DNA from: Kitasatospora phosalacinea
Lineage (GTDB): Bacteria > Actinomycetota > Actinomycetes > Streptomycetales > Streptomycetaceae
DNA length: 64,000 nt
NCBI RefSeq assembly: GCF_030268885.1
Contig: NZ_BSSA01000019.1
Location: 62,001 to 126,000, forward strand
Direction of reading: 5' to 3'
Below the pieces are notes generated by a model. That model was not told where the DNA came from. It saw only the letters and a program-made list of their open reading frames with translations, and searched no databases. Within the stretch, counting starts at the first letter, position 1, and each line of letters starts with the position of its first letter. Shown here piece by piece: positions 15,962-23,828 of the stretch. A program made the translations under genes and the position numbers.

Positions 15962-17254
15962 TCAGGAGGCGGGCAAGGCCTGCATGGCCTTGATGAAGCC
16001 GTCCACGTCGAGCTTGCCGCTGAAGAACTGCTGCACGGCGGTGTGGATGGGCGTGGCGGCGGCCGGCGGGTACGCCTGGTCCCAGGAGAGCTGGAACGAC
16101 GGGGCGGCCTTGACCAGGTTGTACTGGTACTTCGAGTACTCGGGGCTGGCCGAGGTGTCCAGGAACTGCTCGGTGTTGGTGGTGGTCGGCAGGTTGCCGA
16201 TGCCGAGCTGGGCCTTCACGAACTCGTCGGAGTACATGAGCTTGAGGAACTCGGCGGCTTCCTTGGGGTGCTTGGTCTTCTTCAGCACCGAGTAGAAGTT
16301 GTTGGTGTTGCCGACCAGGTCCGCCGGGTCGCCCTTGCCACCGGGCACGGACGGGAAGTTGCTGTAGCCGAGGTCGTTCTTGGCGAAGTCCGGGCTGGCG
16401 TCCTGCTGGGTGGCGTACGCCCAGGAGCCCATCAGCTCGAAGGCCGCCTTGCCCTTGGCCAGCAGGGCCGGGGAGCCGCCGTCGGTGAACTTCACCGAGT
16501 CGAAGTTCGAGCCGAACGCGCCGGCGTCGACCAGCTGCTTGAGCATGCCCAGCGCCTTCTTCGACTCCGGGCTCTCCCAGGCGGTCTTGTCGCCGGACAG
16601 CGCCTTCTGGAACAGTTCGGGGCCCGCGACCCGGTCGAAGACGTACTCGTACCACATCAGGGTCGGCCACTGGTCGCCGCCGCCGAGCGCGAACGGGGTG
16701 ATGCCCTTGCCCTTGAGCACGGTGACGGCGTTGAGCAGCTCGTCCCAGGTCTTCGGGACGCTCAGGCCCGCGTCCGCCAGCACCTTCTTGTTGTTGAACA
16801 GCAGCACCGGCTGGGTGCCGCGCATCGGGATGCCGTAGGACTTGCCGTCGATCACCGCGGTGTTGAAGACGGAGGAGAGGAAGTTGCTCTTCAGGCCCGG
16901 GTCCGCGGCGATCATGTCGTCCAGCGGGAGGAGCAGGTCCGCCTTGACGTACGGCTGGATGCTGCCGCCGCCCCAGTTGAAGAAGATGTCCGGCGCCTGC
17001 GGGGTGTTGATGATCGTGTTCAGCTTGGACTGGTAGTCCGCACCGGGGATGGTGTCCAGCACGACCTTGACCTTCGAGGTCTTGTTGAAGGTCTCGACGA
17101 TCTGCTTCTCGACCTTGTTGCTGGCGTCGCCGTAGACCAGCACGTGGATCGTGTTGGAGCCGCCACCAGCGGAGGACCCACTGCTGCTGCAGGCCGTCAC
17201 GGCCACGGTCGCCAGGGAGAGGCCGAGGGCCACAGCGAAAGCGCGTCTCTTCAT
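15962..17254 (-). CDS. bxlE: sugar-binding lipoprotein of ABC importer (BxlE)
   Basis: The 430-aa extracytoplasmic binding protein has a signal peptide ending in the lipobox VTAC (C22), then a Ser/Gly linker and the mature domain NTIHVLVYGDASNKVEKQIV typical of family-1 solute-binding proteins. It should be anchored outside the membrane and capture xylobiose or related oligomers for BxlFG. The start ATG 17254 follows AGGAG at 17267-17263, which overlaps the operator-like palindrome. Ligand specificity is inferred from the neighbouring GH3, xylanase and bxlR genes. Confidence 0.92.
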   Translation of the reverse strand: MKRRAFAVALGLSLATVAVTACSSSGSSAGGGSNTIHVLVYGDASNKVEKQIVETFNKTSKVKVVLDTIPGADYQSKLNTIINTPQAPDIFFNWGGGSIQPYVKADLLLPLDDMIAADPGLKSNFLSSVFNTAVIDGKSYGIPMRGTQPVLLFNNKKVLADAGLSVPKTWDELLNAVTVLKGKGITPFALGGGDQWPTLMWYEYVFDRVAGPELFQKALSGDKTAWESPESKKALGMLKQLVDAGAFGSNFDSVKFTDGGSPALLAKGKAAFELMGSWAYATQQDASPDFAKNDLGYSNFPSVPGGKGDPADLVGNTNNFYSVLKKTKHPKEAAEFLKLMYSDEFVKAQLGIGNLPTTTNTEQFLDTSASPEYSKYQYNLVKAAPSFQLSWDQAYPPAAATPIHTAVQQFFSGKLDVDGFIKAMQALPAS

Positions 17255-17266
17255 CTGGGGGTCTCC

Positions 17267-17277
17267 TAAAGTTTCGA
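17267..17277. promoter_or_regulatory. xylan-regulon operator at bxlE
   Basis: TAAAGTTTCGA (minus strand TCGAAACTTTA) matches CGAAACTTTCG except for one base. It lies between the promoter and the start of bxlE and covers its ribosome site. CGAAAT at 17287-17292 could be an added half-site. Confidence 0.5.
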
Positions 17278-17307
17278 GCCGAGTCCCGAAATAACTGCCT
17301 GGCCGGG

Positions 17308-17337
17308 ACGCTAAGTTGCGAGCATGTTGCGGGTCAA
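17308..17337 (-). promoter_or_regulatory. bxlE promoter
   Basis: On the minus strand TTGACC (17337-17332) and TAGCGT (17313-17308) are spaced by 18 bp, placing the transcript start near 17301, just before the operator. Confidence 0.6.
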
Positions 17338-17375
17338 CCCCTCGCGCCGAGGGTTACTGAAGCGTGATCCGGGGG

Positions 17376-17403
17376 TTGGCCCGCAGCGCCGGTGCCCTAT
17401 GCT
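17376..17403 (+). promoter_or_regulatory. bxlR promoter, probably leaderless
   Basis: TTGGCC (17376-17381) and TATGCT (17398-17403) have a 16-bp spacer. The ATG at 17410 follows the -10 box by 6 nt, so the mRNA would begin at the start codon. Confidence 0.4.
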
Positions 17404-17409
17404 GCGTCC

Positions 17410-18435
17410 ATGGAAAAGGGCGATGAACTGGGACGGGTCACCCTCGCGGACATCGCGCGAGAAGCCGAAGTCTCGGTTTCGACGGTTTCGAAGGTCCTCA
17501 ACGGACGTACCGACGTCTCGGCGTCCACCCGGAACCGGGTCGAGCGCGTGTTGCGGGAACACGACTACCAGCGCGCCGCCCGCAACGGCGGCGAGGCACC
17601 GCTGATCGAGATCGTCTTCCACGAGCTCGACAGCCTCTGGGCGATGGAGCTGCTGCGCGGCGTCGAGAACGTCGCCAACGAGCACGGGGCCGCGGTGGTG
17701 GTCGCCCACAGCGGCTCCCGGCACGCCCCCGGGCCCGGCTGGATAGACGCGGTGCTGCGGCGGCGGCCGCTCGGCGTGGTGCTGGTTTTCTCCAGCCTCC
17801 CGCCCGAGCTCAAGCGCCAACTCCGGGCCCGCTCCATCCCGTTCGTGGTGATCGACCCGGCGGGCAACCCCGACCCGGACGTGCCCTCGGTCGGCTCCGC
17901 GAACTGGGCCGGCGGCCTGGCCGCCACCCGGCACCTGATCGAACTCGGCCACCGGCGGATCGGCATCGTCACCGGCCCCGAGGACACCCTCTGCTCGCTC
18001 GCCCGGCTCGACGGCTACCGCTCCGCGATGTCGATGGCCGGGATGGAGATCGACCCCGAGCTGATCGCCTTCGGCGACTTCCACACCGAGGGCGGCTTCG
18101 CCCGCGCCAAGCAGTTGCTGGAGCTCCCCGACCGGCCCACCGCGATCTTCGCGGGCAGCGACCTGCAGGCGCTCGGCGTGATGGAGGCGGCCCGGGTCTG
18201 CGGCCTGCGCGTCCCCGAGGACCTCTCCGTGGTCGGCTACGACGACCTGGACATCGCCCAGTGGACCAGCCCCGCGCTGACCACCGTCCGCCAACCGCTG
18301 CGCGAGATGGCCGAGCAGGCCGCCCGGCTGATCCTCGCCCTGCGCAGCGGGGAGATCGGCGCCGCCCCGACCCGGCTGGAGCTCTCCACCACCCTGGTGG
18401 TGCGCTCCAGCACCGTCGCACCCGGGCCGCGCTGA
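17410..18435 (+). CDS. bxlR: LacI-family transcriptional regulator (BxlR-type)
   Basis: The 341-aa protein starts with a LacI helix-turn-helix and hinge (VTLADIAREAEVSVSTVSKV, then LNGRTDVSASTRNRV). The periplasmic-binding-protein-like effector domain contains GIVTGPEDTLCSLARLDGYR, AIFAGSDLQALGVMEAA and DLSVVGYDDLDIAQW. It is divergent from bxlE, the position of bxlR in S. thermoviolaceus, where it represses the importer in the absence of xylo-oligosaccharides. Recurrent CGAAA-S-TTTCG palindromes at several loci here are plausible targets. ATG 17410 is chosen over GTG 17392 because of the nearby -10 box. Confidence 0.88.
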   Translation: MEKGDELGRVTLADIAREAEVSVSTVSKVLNGRTDVSASTRNRVERVLREHDYQRAARNGGEAPLIEIVFHELDSLWAMELLRGVENVANEHGAAVVVAHSGSRHAPGPGWIDAVLRRRPLGVVLVFSSLPPELKRQLRARSIPFVVIDPAGNPDPDVPSVGSANWAGGLAATRHLIELGHRRIGIVTGPEDTLCSLARLDGYRSAMSMAGMEIDPELIAFGDFHTEGGFARAKQLLELPDRPTAIFAGSDLQALGVMEAARVCGLRVPEDLSVVGYDDLDIAQWTSPALTTVRQPLREMAEQAARLILALRSGEIGAAPTRLELSTTLVVRSSTVAPGPR

Positions 18436-18453
18436 GCCGGGGAGACCGCGGTT

Positions 18454-18465
18454 TCGAAACTTTCA
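18454..18465. promoter_or_regulatory. xylan-regulon operator before the alditol oxidase gene
   Basis: TCGAAACTTTCA matches the palindrome seen at the xylanase genes with one outer change. GTTTCGAAAC (18451-18460), which overlaps it, is itself a perfect palindrome. It lies between bxlR and the gene at 18577. Confidence 0.5.
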
Positions 18466-18576
18466 GCCTCCCGCCCCTTGCCCTGCTGACCTCGGCGGAC
18501 TAATTTGTAGTTCGCCATTGCAAATGGGAACGGCCGTACGTCCGGGCGCCCCGCACCGACCCCTGGAGGTGCACCG

Positions 18577-19839
18577 ATGACGACCACCGACCCGCTGGGC
18601 ACCGGCCCGTCCGGCACCGGCCCGCTCAGCAACTGGGCGGGGAACCTGGTCTTCGGCGCCCGCGCCGTGCACCGGCCGCGCACCGTGGAGGAACTCCAGG
18701 AGCTGGTCCGCCGCAGCGAGCGCGTCCGGGCGCTGGGCAGCGGGCACTCCTTCAGCCCGGTCGCCGACACCACCGGCGACCTGGTGCTGCTGGACGGCCT
18801 GCCGACCCGGATCGAGATCGCCCCGGACGCCCGCAGCGTCACCGTCTCCGCCGGCACCCGCTACGCGGAGCTGGCGGTCGCCCTCCAGGCGGCGGGCCTG
18901 GCGCTGGAGAACCTGGCCTCGCTGCCGCACATCTCGGTCGCCGGGGCCACCGCCACCGGCACCCACGGCTCGGGCGACGGGCGCCGCTCGCTCGCGGCCG
19001 CCGTCCGCTCGCTGGAGGTGGTCGGCGCCGACGGCGAACTGCGCACCACCTCGCACCCCGGCGCGGTGGTGCACCTGGGCGCGCTCGGCGTCGTCACCGC
19101 GCTCACCCTGGACGTCGTCCCCGCCTTCGCCCTGCGCCAGCACGTCCACCTCGGCCTGCCGCTGGCGCAGTACGCGGCGCACCTGGACGAGGTGCACGCG
19201 GCCGGGTGGAGCGTCAGCCTGTTCACCGACTGGGGCTCGGACACCGGCCGGGTCTGGGTCAAGCAGCTCGACGACGGCACCCCCGCCGCGACCGTCCCCG
19301 GCGCCCGGCCGGCCGACGCCCCGCAGCACCCGGTGCCGGGCATGCCCACCGTCCACTGCACGGCCCAGCTCGGCGTCCCCGGCCCGTGGCACGAGCGACT
19401 GCCGCACTTCCGCCCCGAGTTCACCCCGAGCAGCGGCGCCGAGCTGCAGTCGGAGTACCTGCTGCCGCGCCCGGCCGCCCCCGCGGCGATCGCCGAACTC
19501 CGGGCCCTGGGTGCGCGGTTGGCGCCGGTGCTGCACATCTCCGAGGTGCGCACGGTGGCCGCGGACGAGCTGTGGCTCAGCCCCGCGTACGGGCGCGACT
19601 CGGTGGCCTTCCACTTCACCTGGAAGCCGGAGCCGGACGCCGTCGCCCCGGTGCTCGCAGCCGTGGAACGCGCCCTGCTGCCGCTGGGCGGCCGCCCGCA
19701 CTGGGGGAAGGTGACGCACGGGCCGCGGGCCGCCGCCTACGAGCGACTGGACGACTTCCTGGCGCTGCGTCAGGAGCTCGACCCGGCGGGGAAGTTCGGC
19801 AACGCCTTCACCAACGGGCTGGCCGCCGACCGGACCTGA
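18577..19839 (+). CDS. aldO: FAD-dependent alditol oxidase (AldO/xylitol oxidase family)
   Basis: The 420-aa flavoenzyme closely follows the S. coelicolor AldO pattern, with the covalent-FAD site LGSGHSF (H57), NLASLPHISVAGATATGTHG, LGALGVVTALTLDVVPAF, FTPSSGAELQSEYLLP, and the C-terminal catalytic strip VRTVAADELWLSPAYGRD and HWGKV. AldO oxidises xylitol, sorbitol and related alditols at C1 with oxygen, giving hydrogen peroxide. There is no signal peptide. A position directly after bxlR with a shared operator suggests that it is induced with xylan use. The related L-gulono-lactone oxidases share the fold but fit less well. A hairpin terminator follows. Confidence 0.85.
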   Translation: MTTTDPLGTGPSGTGPLSNWAGNLVFGARAVHRPRTVEELQELVRRSERVRALGSGHSFSPVADTTGDLVLLDGLPTRIEIAPDARSVTVSAGTRYAELAVALQAAGLALENLASLPHISVAGATATGTHGSGDGRRSLAAAVRSLEVVGADGELRTTSHPGAVVHLGALGVVTALTLDVVPAFALRQHVHLGLPLAQYAAHLDEVHAAGWSVSLFTDWGSDTGRVWVKQLDDGTPAATVPGARPADAPQHPVPGMPTVHCTAQLGVPGPWHERLPHFRPEFTPSSGAELQSEYLLPRPAAPAAIAELRALGARLAPVLHISEVRTVAADELWLSPAYGRDSVAFHFTWKPEPDAVAPVLAAVERALLPLGGRPHWGKVTHGPRAAAYERLDDFLALRQELDPAGKFGNAFTNGLAADRT

Positions 19840-19916
19840 CCCTCCGTCGGCGCCGCCCGGCCACCACTGCTCCGCCGCCCGGGAGGCACCCCGCTTCGCC
19901 CGCCCGGTGCGCGGTA

Positions 19917-19970
19917 CCCGTCCGCTGCCCGCCCGGACCTCGACCGAGGTGCGGGCGGGCAGCGGACGGG
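19917..19970 (+). terminator. 18-bp stem terminator with inner stem
   Basis: CCCGTCCGCTGCCCGCCC (19917-19934) pairs exactly with 19953-19970, and ACCTCG/CGAGGT form an inner stem. It ends the aldO transcript. The rest of 19840-20140 shows no gene. Confidence 0.8.
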
Positions 19971-20146
19971 CCGATCGGCCGTCGGCCCGCAACGACGCGG
20001 AACCCGCCGACGGCCGGTCCAGGCTTCCGGCACGGCAGTTGACCCGCCGCCAGGCTCCGAAACTCGATCGGTCCGCGGTCGGCGCCCCCGGGCGAAACGC
20101 TCCCGTCGTTTCCCGCTGTCATTGCCGAGATTTTTCGAATGTTGCC

Positions 20147-20172
20147 AGAAAGTTTCTACCGGGGCGTTGACA
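20147..20172 (+). promoter_or_regulatory. operator plus -35 box before the acetylxylan esterase gene
   Basis: AGAAAGTTTCT (20147-20157) is a perfect palindrome around G, a variant of the xylan-regulon motif, with an upstream CGAATGTT half-site at 20136-20143. TTGACA follows at 20167-20172; the matching -10 is weak (AAAACT near 20190). Confidence 0.45.
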
Positions 20173-20290
20173 CTAGAAGTGTCCGGGTCAAAACTCGTCG
20201 CAGTCGGCCGTCGCCGACTTCACCCGAGCCGGGTCGCCGGTTCCATCCGCCTCCCGGGCTCCCCCGCGAACCACGAGGAGTCGCACCCCC

Positions 20291-21325
20291 ATGCGCTTCA
20301 CCATGCTCTCGCCGCGCCCGCTGGTCGCGGCCCTGGCCGCCGCCGCCACCCTGGCGACCGGCCTGGCCCTGACCACCGCCGACCCCACCTCGGCCCGGGC
20401 GGCCGGCTGCAGCGGCTACGTCGGACTCACCTTCGACGACGGCCCCTCCAACGACCACACCCCCGCCCTGCTCAACGCCCTCCAGCAGAACGGGCTGCGG
20501 GCCACCATGTTCAACGAGGGCCAGTACGCGGCCGCCTACCCGGCCCAGGTCCGGGCCGAGGTGGCGGCCGGGATGTGGGTCGGCAACCACAGCTACACCC
20601 ACCCCCACCTGATCCAGGAGAGCCAGGCCCAGATCGACTCCGAGGTCGGCAACACCCAGAGCGCCATCGCCAACGCGGGCGGCGGCACCCCGAAGCTGTT
20701 CCGCCCGCCGTACGGCGAGACCAACGCGACGCTGAAGACCGTCGAGGCCAAGTACGGCCTGACCGAGGTGATCTGGGACGTCGACTCGCAGGACTGGAAC
20801 GGCGCCACCACCGCCGCGATCGTCCAGGCCGTCGGCCGCCTCACCAACGGCCAGGTCATCCTGATGCACGAGTGGCCCGCCAACACCCTCGCGGCGATCC
20901 CGCAGATCGCCCAGAGCCTGGCCTCCCGCGGCCTGTGCGCGGGCATGATCTCCCCGCAGACCGGCCACGCGGTCGCCCCCACCGACGGCGGCACGGGCGG
21001 CACCACCGGCGGCACCACCGGCGGCACCACCGGCGGCAGCACCGGCGGTACGGGGGGCGGGAGTTGCACCGCGACGCTCTCCGCGGGCCAGTCCTGGAGC
21101 GACCGGTACAACCTGAACGTCTCGGTCACCGGCTCCAGCACCTGGAAGGTCACCGTCAAGGTGCCCTCGCCGGAGAAGGTCAGCGCCACCTGGAACGTCA
21201 ACGCCAGCTACCCGGACGCCCAGACCCTGGTGGCCACCCCCAACGGCTCCGGCAACACCTGGGGCATGACCATCATGAAGAACGGCTCCACCACCTGGCC
21301 CACCGTCAGCTGCAGCACCAGCTGA
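20291..21325 (+). CDS. axeA: secreted CE4 acetylxylan esterase with CBM2b
   Basis: The 344-aa protein has a signal peptide (cut near ARA-AGC) and a NodB/CE4 domain at about 40-225. Metal and catalytic motifs are TFDDGPS (base Asp and metal Asp), HSYTHP (metal His pair), RPPYGE and a final LMHEW. A Gly/Thr-rich linker of repeated GGTT follows, then a CBM2b module from SCTATLSAGQSWSDRYN to WPTVSC, the xylan-binding subfamily. It should remove acetyl groups from xylan. S. lividans AxeA has the same architecture and is likewise linked to the GH11 xylanase gene. GAGGAG lies at 20275-20280. CE4 members also act on chitin, but the module and neighbours favour xylan. Confidence 0.9.
   Translation: MRFTMLSPRPLVAALAAAATLATGLALTTADPTSARAAGCSGYVGLTFDDGPSNDHTPALLNALQQNGLRATMFNEGQYAAAYPAQVRAEVAAGMWVGNHSYTHPHLIQESQAQIDSEVGNTQSAIANAGGGTPKLFRPPYGETNATLKTVEAKYGLTEVIWDVDSQDWNGATTAAIVQAVGRLTNGQVILMHEWPANTLAAIPQIAQSLASRGLCAGMISPQTGHAVAPTDGGTGGTTGGTTGGTTGGSTGGTGGGSCTATLSAGQSWSDRYNLNVSVTGSSTWKVTVKVPSPEKVSATWNVNASYPDAQTLVATPNGSGNTWGMTIMKNGSTTWPTVSCSTS
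21065..21314 (+). repeat. CBM2b-coding repeat, copy 1 (in axeA)
   Basis: This 250-nt segment is nearly identical to 22459-22708; I count four differing bases. It codes for the whole carbohydrate-binding module. Confidence 0.9.
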
Positions 21326-21348
21326 ACCCGATTCCGGGCAGCCGGAAA

Positions 21349-21379
21349 CCGCCTTTCCCGGGGCACGCGGGAAAAGCGG
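21349..21379 (+). terminator. imperfect hairpin after axeA
   Basis: CCGCCTTTCCCG (21349-21360) pairs with CGGGAAAAGCGG (21368-21379) with one bulge. Confidence 0.45.
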
Positions 21380-21496
21380 AAACCATAGGTCGTGCACGTA
21401 CCTCACAGGCTGCGAAAGTCGTGCGCCCCCACCTCCCGGGTGCGCATTCCGCGACCCCGGCGGCCGCTCCGCGGCCCGCCCGACCCCTCCTCGCTT

Positions 21497-21509
21497 TCGA
21501 AACTTTCGA
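21497..21509. promoter_or_regulatory. xylan-regulon operator before the GH11 gene
   Basis: TCGAAACTTTCGA is a perfect 13-nt palindrome with a single central base, identical in form to the site before the GH10 gene. It lies 257 nt upstream of the GH11 start. CGAAAATTG at 21521 is a possible extra half-site. Confidence 0.55.
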
Positions 21510-21662
21510 AGCCATCTGATCGAAAATTGTGCCGCACTGCGCCGCCGCGCGCCATCGAATACGAAGGATCGGCGTTCGACTGCCCCTCCTTCCGCCCGGC
21601 CACAAGGGCGCTGATCAGCAGTTTCCCTGACGAGGACTCAACTCGCCGACAGCCGACGCATT

Positions 21663-21714
21663 CGGAAACTCTGTCGAAAGTGTTGACAGTCCCTCGGGCG
21701 CCCCCCAACACTGT
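21663..21714 (+). promoter_or_regulatory. GH11 promoter with half-operators
   Basis: CGGAAACTCT and TCGAAAGTGT (21674-21683) resemble halves of the xylan palindrome. TTGACA follows at 21683-21688, with an AACACT-type -10 at 21707-21712 after 18 bp. Confidence 0.45.
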
Positions 21715-21765
21715 CGCCGGGCCCCACCCCGTTCCCCCACCCACCCACAGAACGGACCCCCACCC

Positions 21766-22719
21766 ATGAAGCTGCGCCACAAGGCTCGCGTCCTGCCGCT
21801 CGCCCTGGCCGCCGTCGTGCTGCTGCCCGGCACCGCCGACGCCGCGACCATCACCAACAACCAGACCGGCACCGACGGCGGGTACTTCTACTCGTTCTGG
21901 AGCGACGGCAACGGCTCCTCCTCGATGTCCCTGAACGGCGGCGGCAACTACAGCACCTCCTGGAGCAACGTCGGCAACTTCGTGGCCGGCAAGGGCTGGA
22001 GCACCGGCTCCCGCAACCCGGTGACGTACTCCGGCACCTGGAGCACCAACGGCAACGCCTACCTGTCGCTCTACGGCTGGACCACCAACCCGCTGGTCGA
22101 GTACTACGTGGTCGAGAACTACGGCTCCTACAAGCCCACCGGCACCTACAAGGGCACCGTCACCACCGACGGCGGCACCTACGACATCTACGAGACCACC
22201 CGCTACAACGCCCCCTCCATCGAGGGCAACAAGACCTTCAACCAGTACTGGAGCGTCCGCCAGTCGAAGCGCACCGGCGGCACCATCACCGTCGGCAACC
22301 ACTTCGACGCCTGGGCCCAGCACGGCATGAACCTCGGCACCATGAACTACGAGATCCTGGCCACCGAGGGCTACCAGAGCAGCGGCAACTCCAACATCAC
22401 CCTGGGCTCCTCCACCGGCGGCGGCGGCACGGGCGGCGGCGGCACCGGCACCGGCAGCTGCACCGCGACGCTCTCCGCGGGCGACTCCTGGAGCGACCGG
22501 TACAACCTGAACGTCTCGGTCACCGGCTCCAGCACCTGGAAGGTCACCGTCAAGGTGCCCTCGCCGGAGAAGGTCAGCGCCACCTGGAACGTCAACGCCA
22601 GCTACCCGGACGCCCAGACCCTGGTCGCCACCCCCAACGGCTCCGGCAACAACTGGGGCATGACCATCATGAAGAACGGCTCCACCACCTGGCCCACCGT
22701 CAGCTGCACCAACGCCTGA
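21766..22719 (+). CDS. xlnB: secreted GH11 endo-xylanase with CBM2b
   Basis: The 317-aa enzyme has a signal peptide (cut near ADA-ATI), a GH11 jelly-roll domain and a C-terminal CBM2b after a GGGGTG linker. GH11 hallmarks are NPLVEYYVVENYG with nucleophile E112, YDIYETTRYNAPSIEG, and ILATEGYQSSG with acid/base E201. It cleaves xylan endo-wise outside the cell. The binding module is almost the same, base for base, as that of the esterase gene just upstream, so the two enzymes should dock on the same substrate. The ATG at 21766 has only a poor ribosome site. XlnB of S. lividans has the same architecture. Confidence 0.94.
   Translation: MKLRHKARVLPLALAAVVLLPGTADAATITNNQTGTDGGYFYSFWSDGNGSSSMSLNGGGNYSTSWSNVGNFVAGKGWSTGSRNPVTYSGTWSTNGNAYLSLYGWTTNPLVEYYVVENYGSYKPTGTYKGTVTTDGGTYDIYETTRYNAPSIEGNKTFNQYWSVRQSKRTGGTITVGNHFDAWAQHGMNLGTMNYEILATEGYQSSGNSNITLGSSTGGGGTGGGGTGTGSCTATLSAGDSWSDRYNLNVSVTGSSTWKVTVKVPSPEKVSATWNVNASYPDAQTLVATPNGSGNNWGMTIMKNGSTTWPTVSCTNA
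22459..22708 (+). repeat. CBM2b-coding repeat, copy 2 (in the GH11 gene)
   Basis: Direct repeat of 21065-21314 at about 98 percent identity. The catalytic domains upstream of each copy are unrelated, so the repeat ends at the module boundary. Confidence 0.9.
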
Positions 22720-22736
22720 TCCCGAACTCCCCCGAC

Positions 22737-22784
22737 GGCCCCGGCCGTTGGATGCACCGGCGGGTGCGTTCAGCGGCCGGGGCC
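22737..22784. terminator. bidirectional terminator between convergent genes
   Basis: GGCCCCGGCCG (22737-22747) pairs with 22774-22784, the latter inside the last codons of the minus-strand SDR gene. It can serve both the GH11 gene and the biosynthetic operon. Confidence 0.55.
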
Positions 22785-23807
22785 GAGGAGCGTCCAGGGT
22801 TCGGGGCGGGCCAGGGCGAGGCGGGGGCGGCGTTCGGCCCAGTGGCGGACGGAGGCGGCCATCGCAGCGGCCGGGTCCGGGACCTTCCAGGTCGGTGTGA
22901 AGGGGCGGCGCATGCTGGTGTAGCTCTGGAACATGGCGAGGAGCTTGACGGCCTGGTGCTGGACGGGCGTGAGGTGCCGTTCGGCGAGCGGGAGGAAGAA
23001 GCGGTTCCAGCTCTCGGTCGGAACCAGCGGCGGCCGGTCCAGGGGTGCGGCGCCGTGCGCGGCGCGGAAGGCGTTGAGGGTGCCGAGGATGACGTCGAGC
23101 AGGGCGTCGAGGTCGAGGCCGTCGGCCCCGGCGGCGATCACCTCGGTGCGGGGCCGTTCGGGCGGCGCGGACAGGACGGCGGAGGCCAGCGCGGCGGCGA
23201 CCTCGTCGACGGGGCTGATCTCGGCGTGACCGGCCGGGTCGCCGACCACCACGGCGGCCGTGCCGGAGACCAGGGCCTGCAGCATCGTGTACGGGCCGGA
23301 GAAGCGGGCGATCTCGCCGGTGCGGCGGCGGCCGACCACCAGCGGCGGGCGGACCAGGGTGAGCGGGCCGGGGTGCTGCTCGCGGGCGATCTCCTCGCAG
23401 CACGCCTTGGACCACTCGTAACCGTTGCGGTAGCCCGCGAACTCGCTGCCGCGCAGGTCCTCCGGGTTGCGGACGCCGCCGACGTACGCGGTGGAGACCT
23501 GGACGAGGTGGGTGTCGCGGTCGGCGAGGGCGAGGACGGCGCGCAGCGGGTCGAGGTTGGCGGCGGTGGCCTCGTCGCGGCCGAGCGTCCAGCGGGTGCT
23601 GGCGGCGGCGTGCACGATGACGTCCCAGTGGCCGGCCAGGGCGGCGGGCGGCGGTTCGGTGCCCATCCGCCAGTGCACGACGCCGTCGCCGCGGCGGGCG
23701 ACGGGGACGAGGTCGAGCGGGCGGCCGTGCTCGGGGGCGGCGGCGCGCAGGTGGTGGGCGAGTTCGGTGCCGACGACACCGGTCGCCCCGGTGAGCAGGA
23801 CGCGCAT
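22770..23807 (-). CDS. SDR / thioester-reductase-like NAD(P)-dependent protein
   Basis: The 345-aa extended SDR has the Rossmann motif TGATGVVG (6-13), VIVHAAASTRW, QVSTAYVGGV and the catalytic Y130-x3-K134 (GYEWSKA). It resembles the NAD_binding_4 reductases that release acyl chains from carrier proteins as aldehydes or alcohols. That role would suit the ACP and aminotransferase genes upstream (reduce to aldehyde, then aminate), but this is inference. It is the last gene of the eight-gene operon, 21 nt after the ketosynthase gene. Confidence 0.8.
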   Translation of the reverse strand: MRVLLTGATGVVGTELAHHLRAAAPEHGRPLDLVPVARRGDGVVHWRMGTEPPPAALAGHWDVIVHAAASTRWTLGRDEATAANLDPLRAVLALADRDTHLVQVSTAYVGGVRNPEDLRGSEFAGYRNGYEWSKACCEEIAREQHPGPLTLVRPPLVVGRRRTGEIARFSGPYTMLQALVSGTAAVVVGDPAGHAEISPVDEVAAALASAVLSAPPERPRTEVIAAGADGLDLDALLDVILGTLNAFRAAHGAAPLDRPPLVPTESWNRFFLPLAERHLTPVQHQAVKLLAMFQSYTSMRRPFTPTWKVPDPAAAMAASVRHWAERRPRLALARPEPWTLLGPGR

Positions 23808-23828
23808 GGGTGGCTCCCTCGGAAGCGG

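Noticed and set aside
18577..19839. FAD enzyme as gulonolactone/arabinonolactone oxidase
   Set aside because: Length and motifs (SGHSF, NLASLPHISVAGA, SPAYGRD, HWGKV) follow AldO alditol oxidase more closely.
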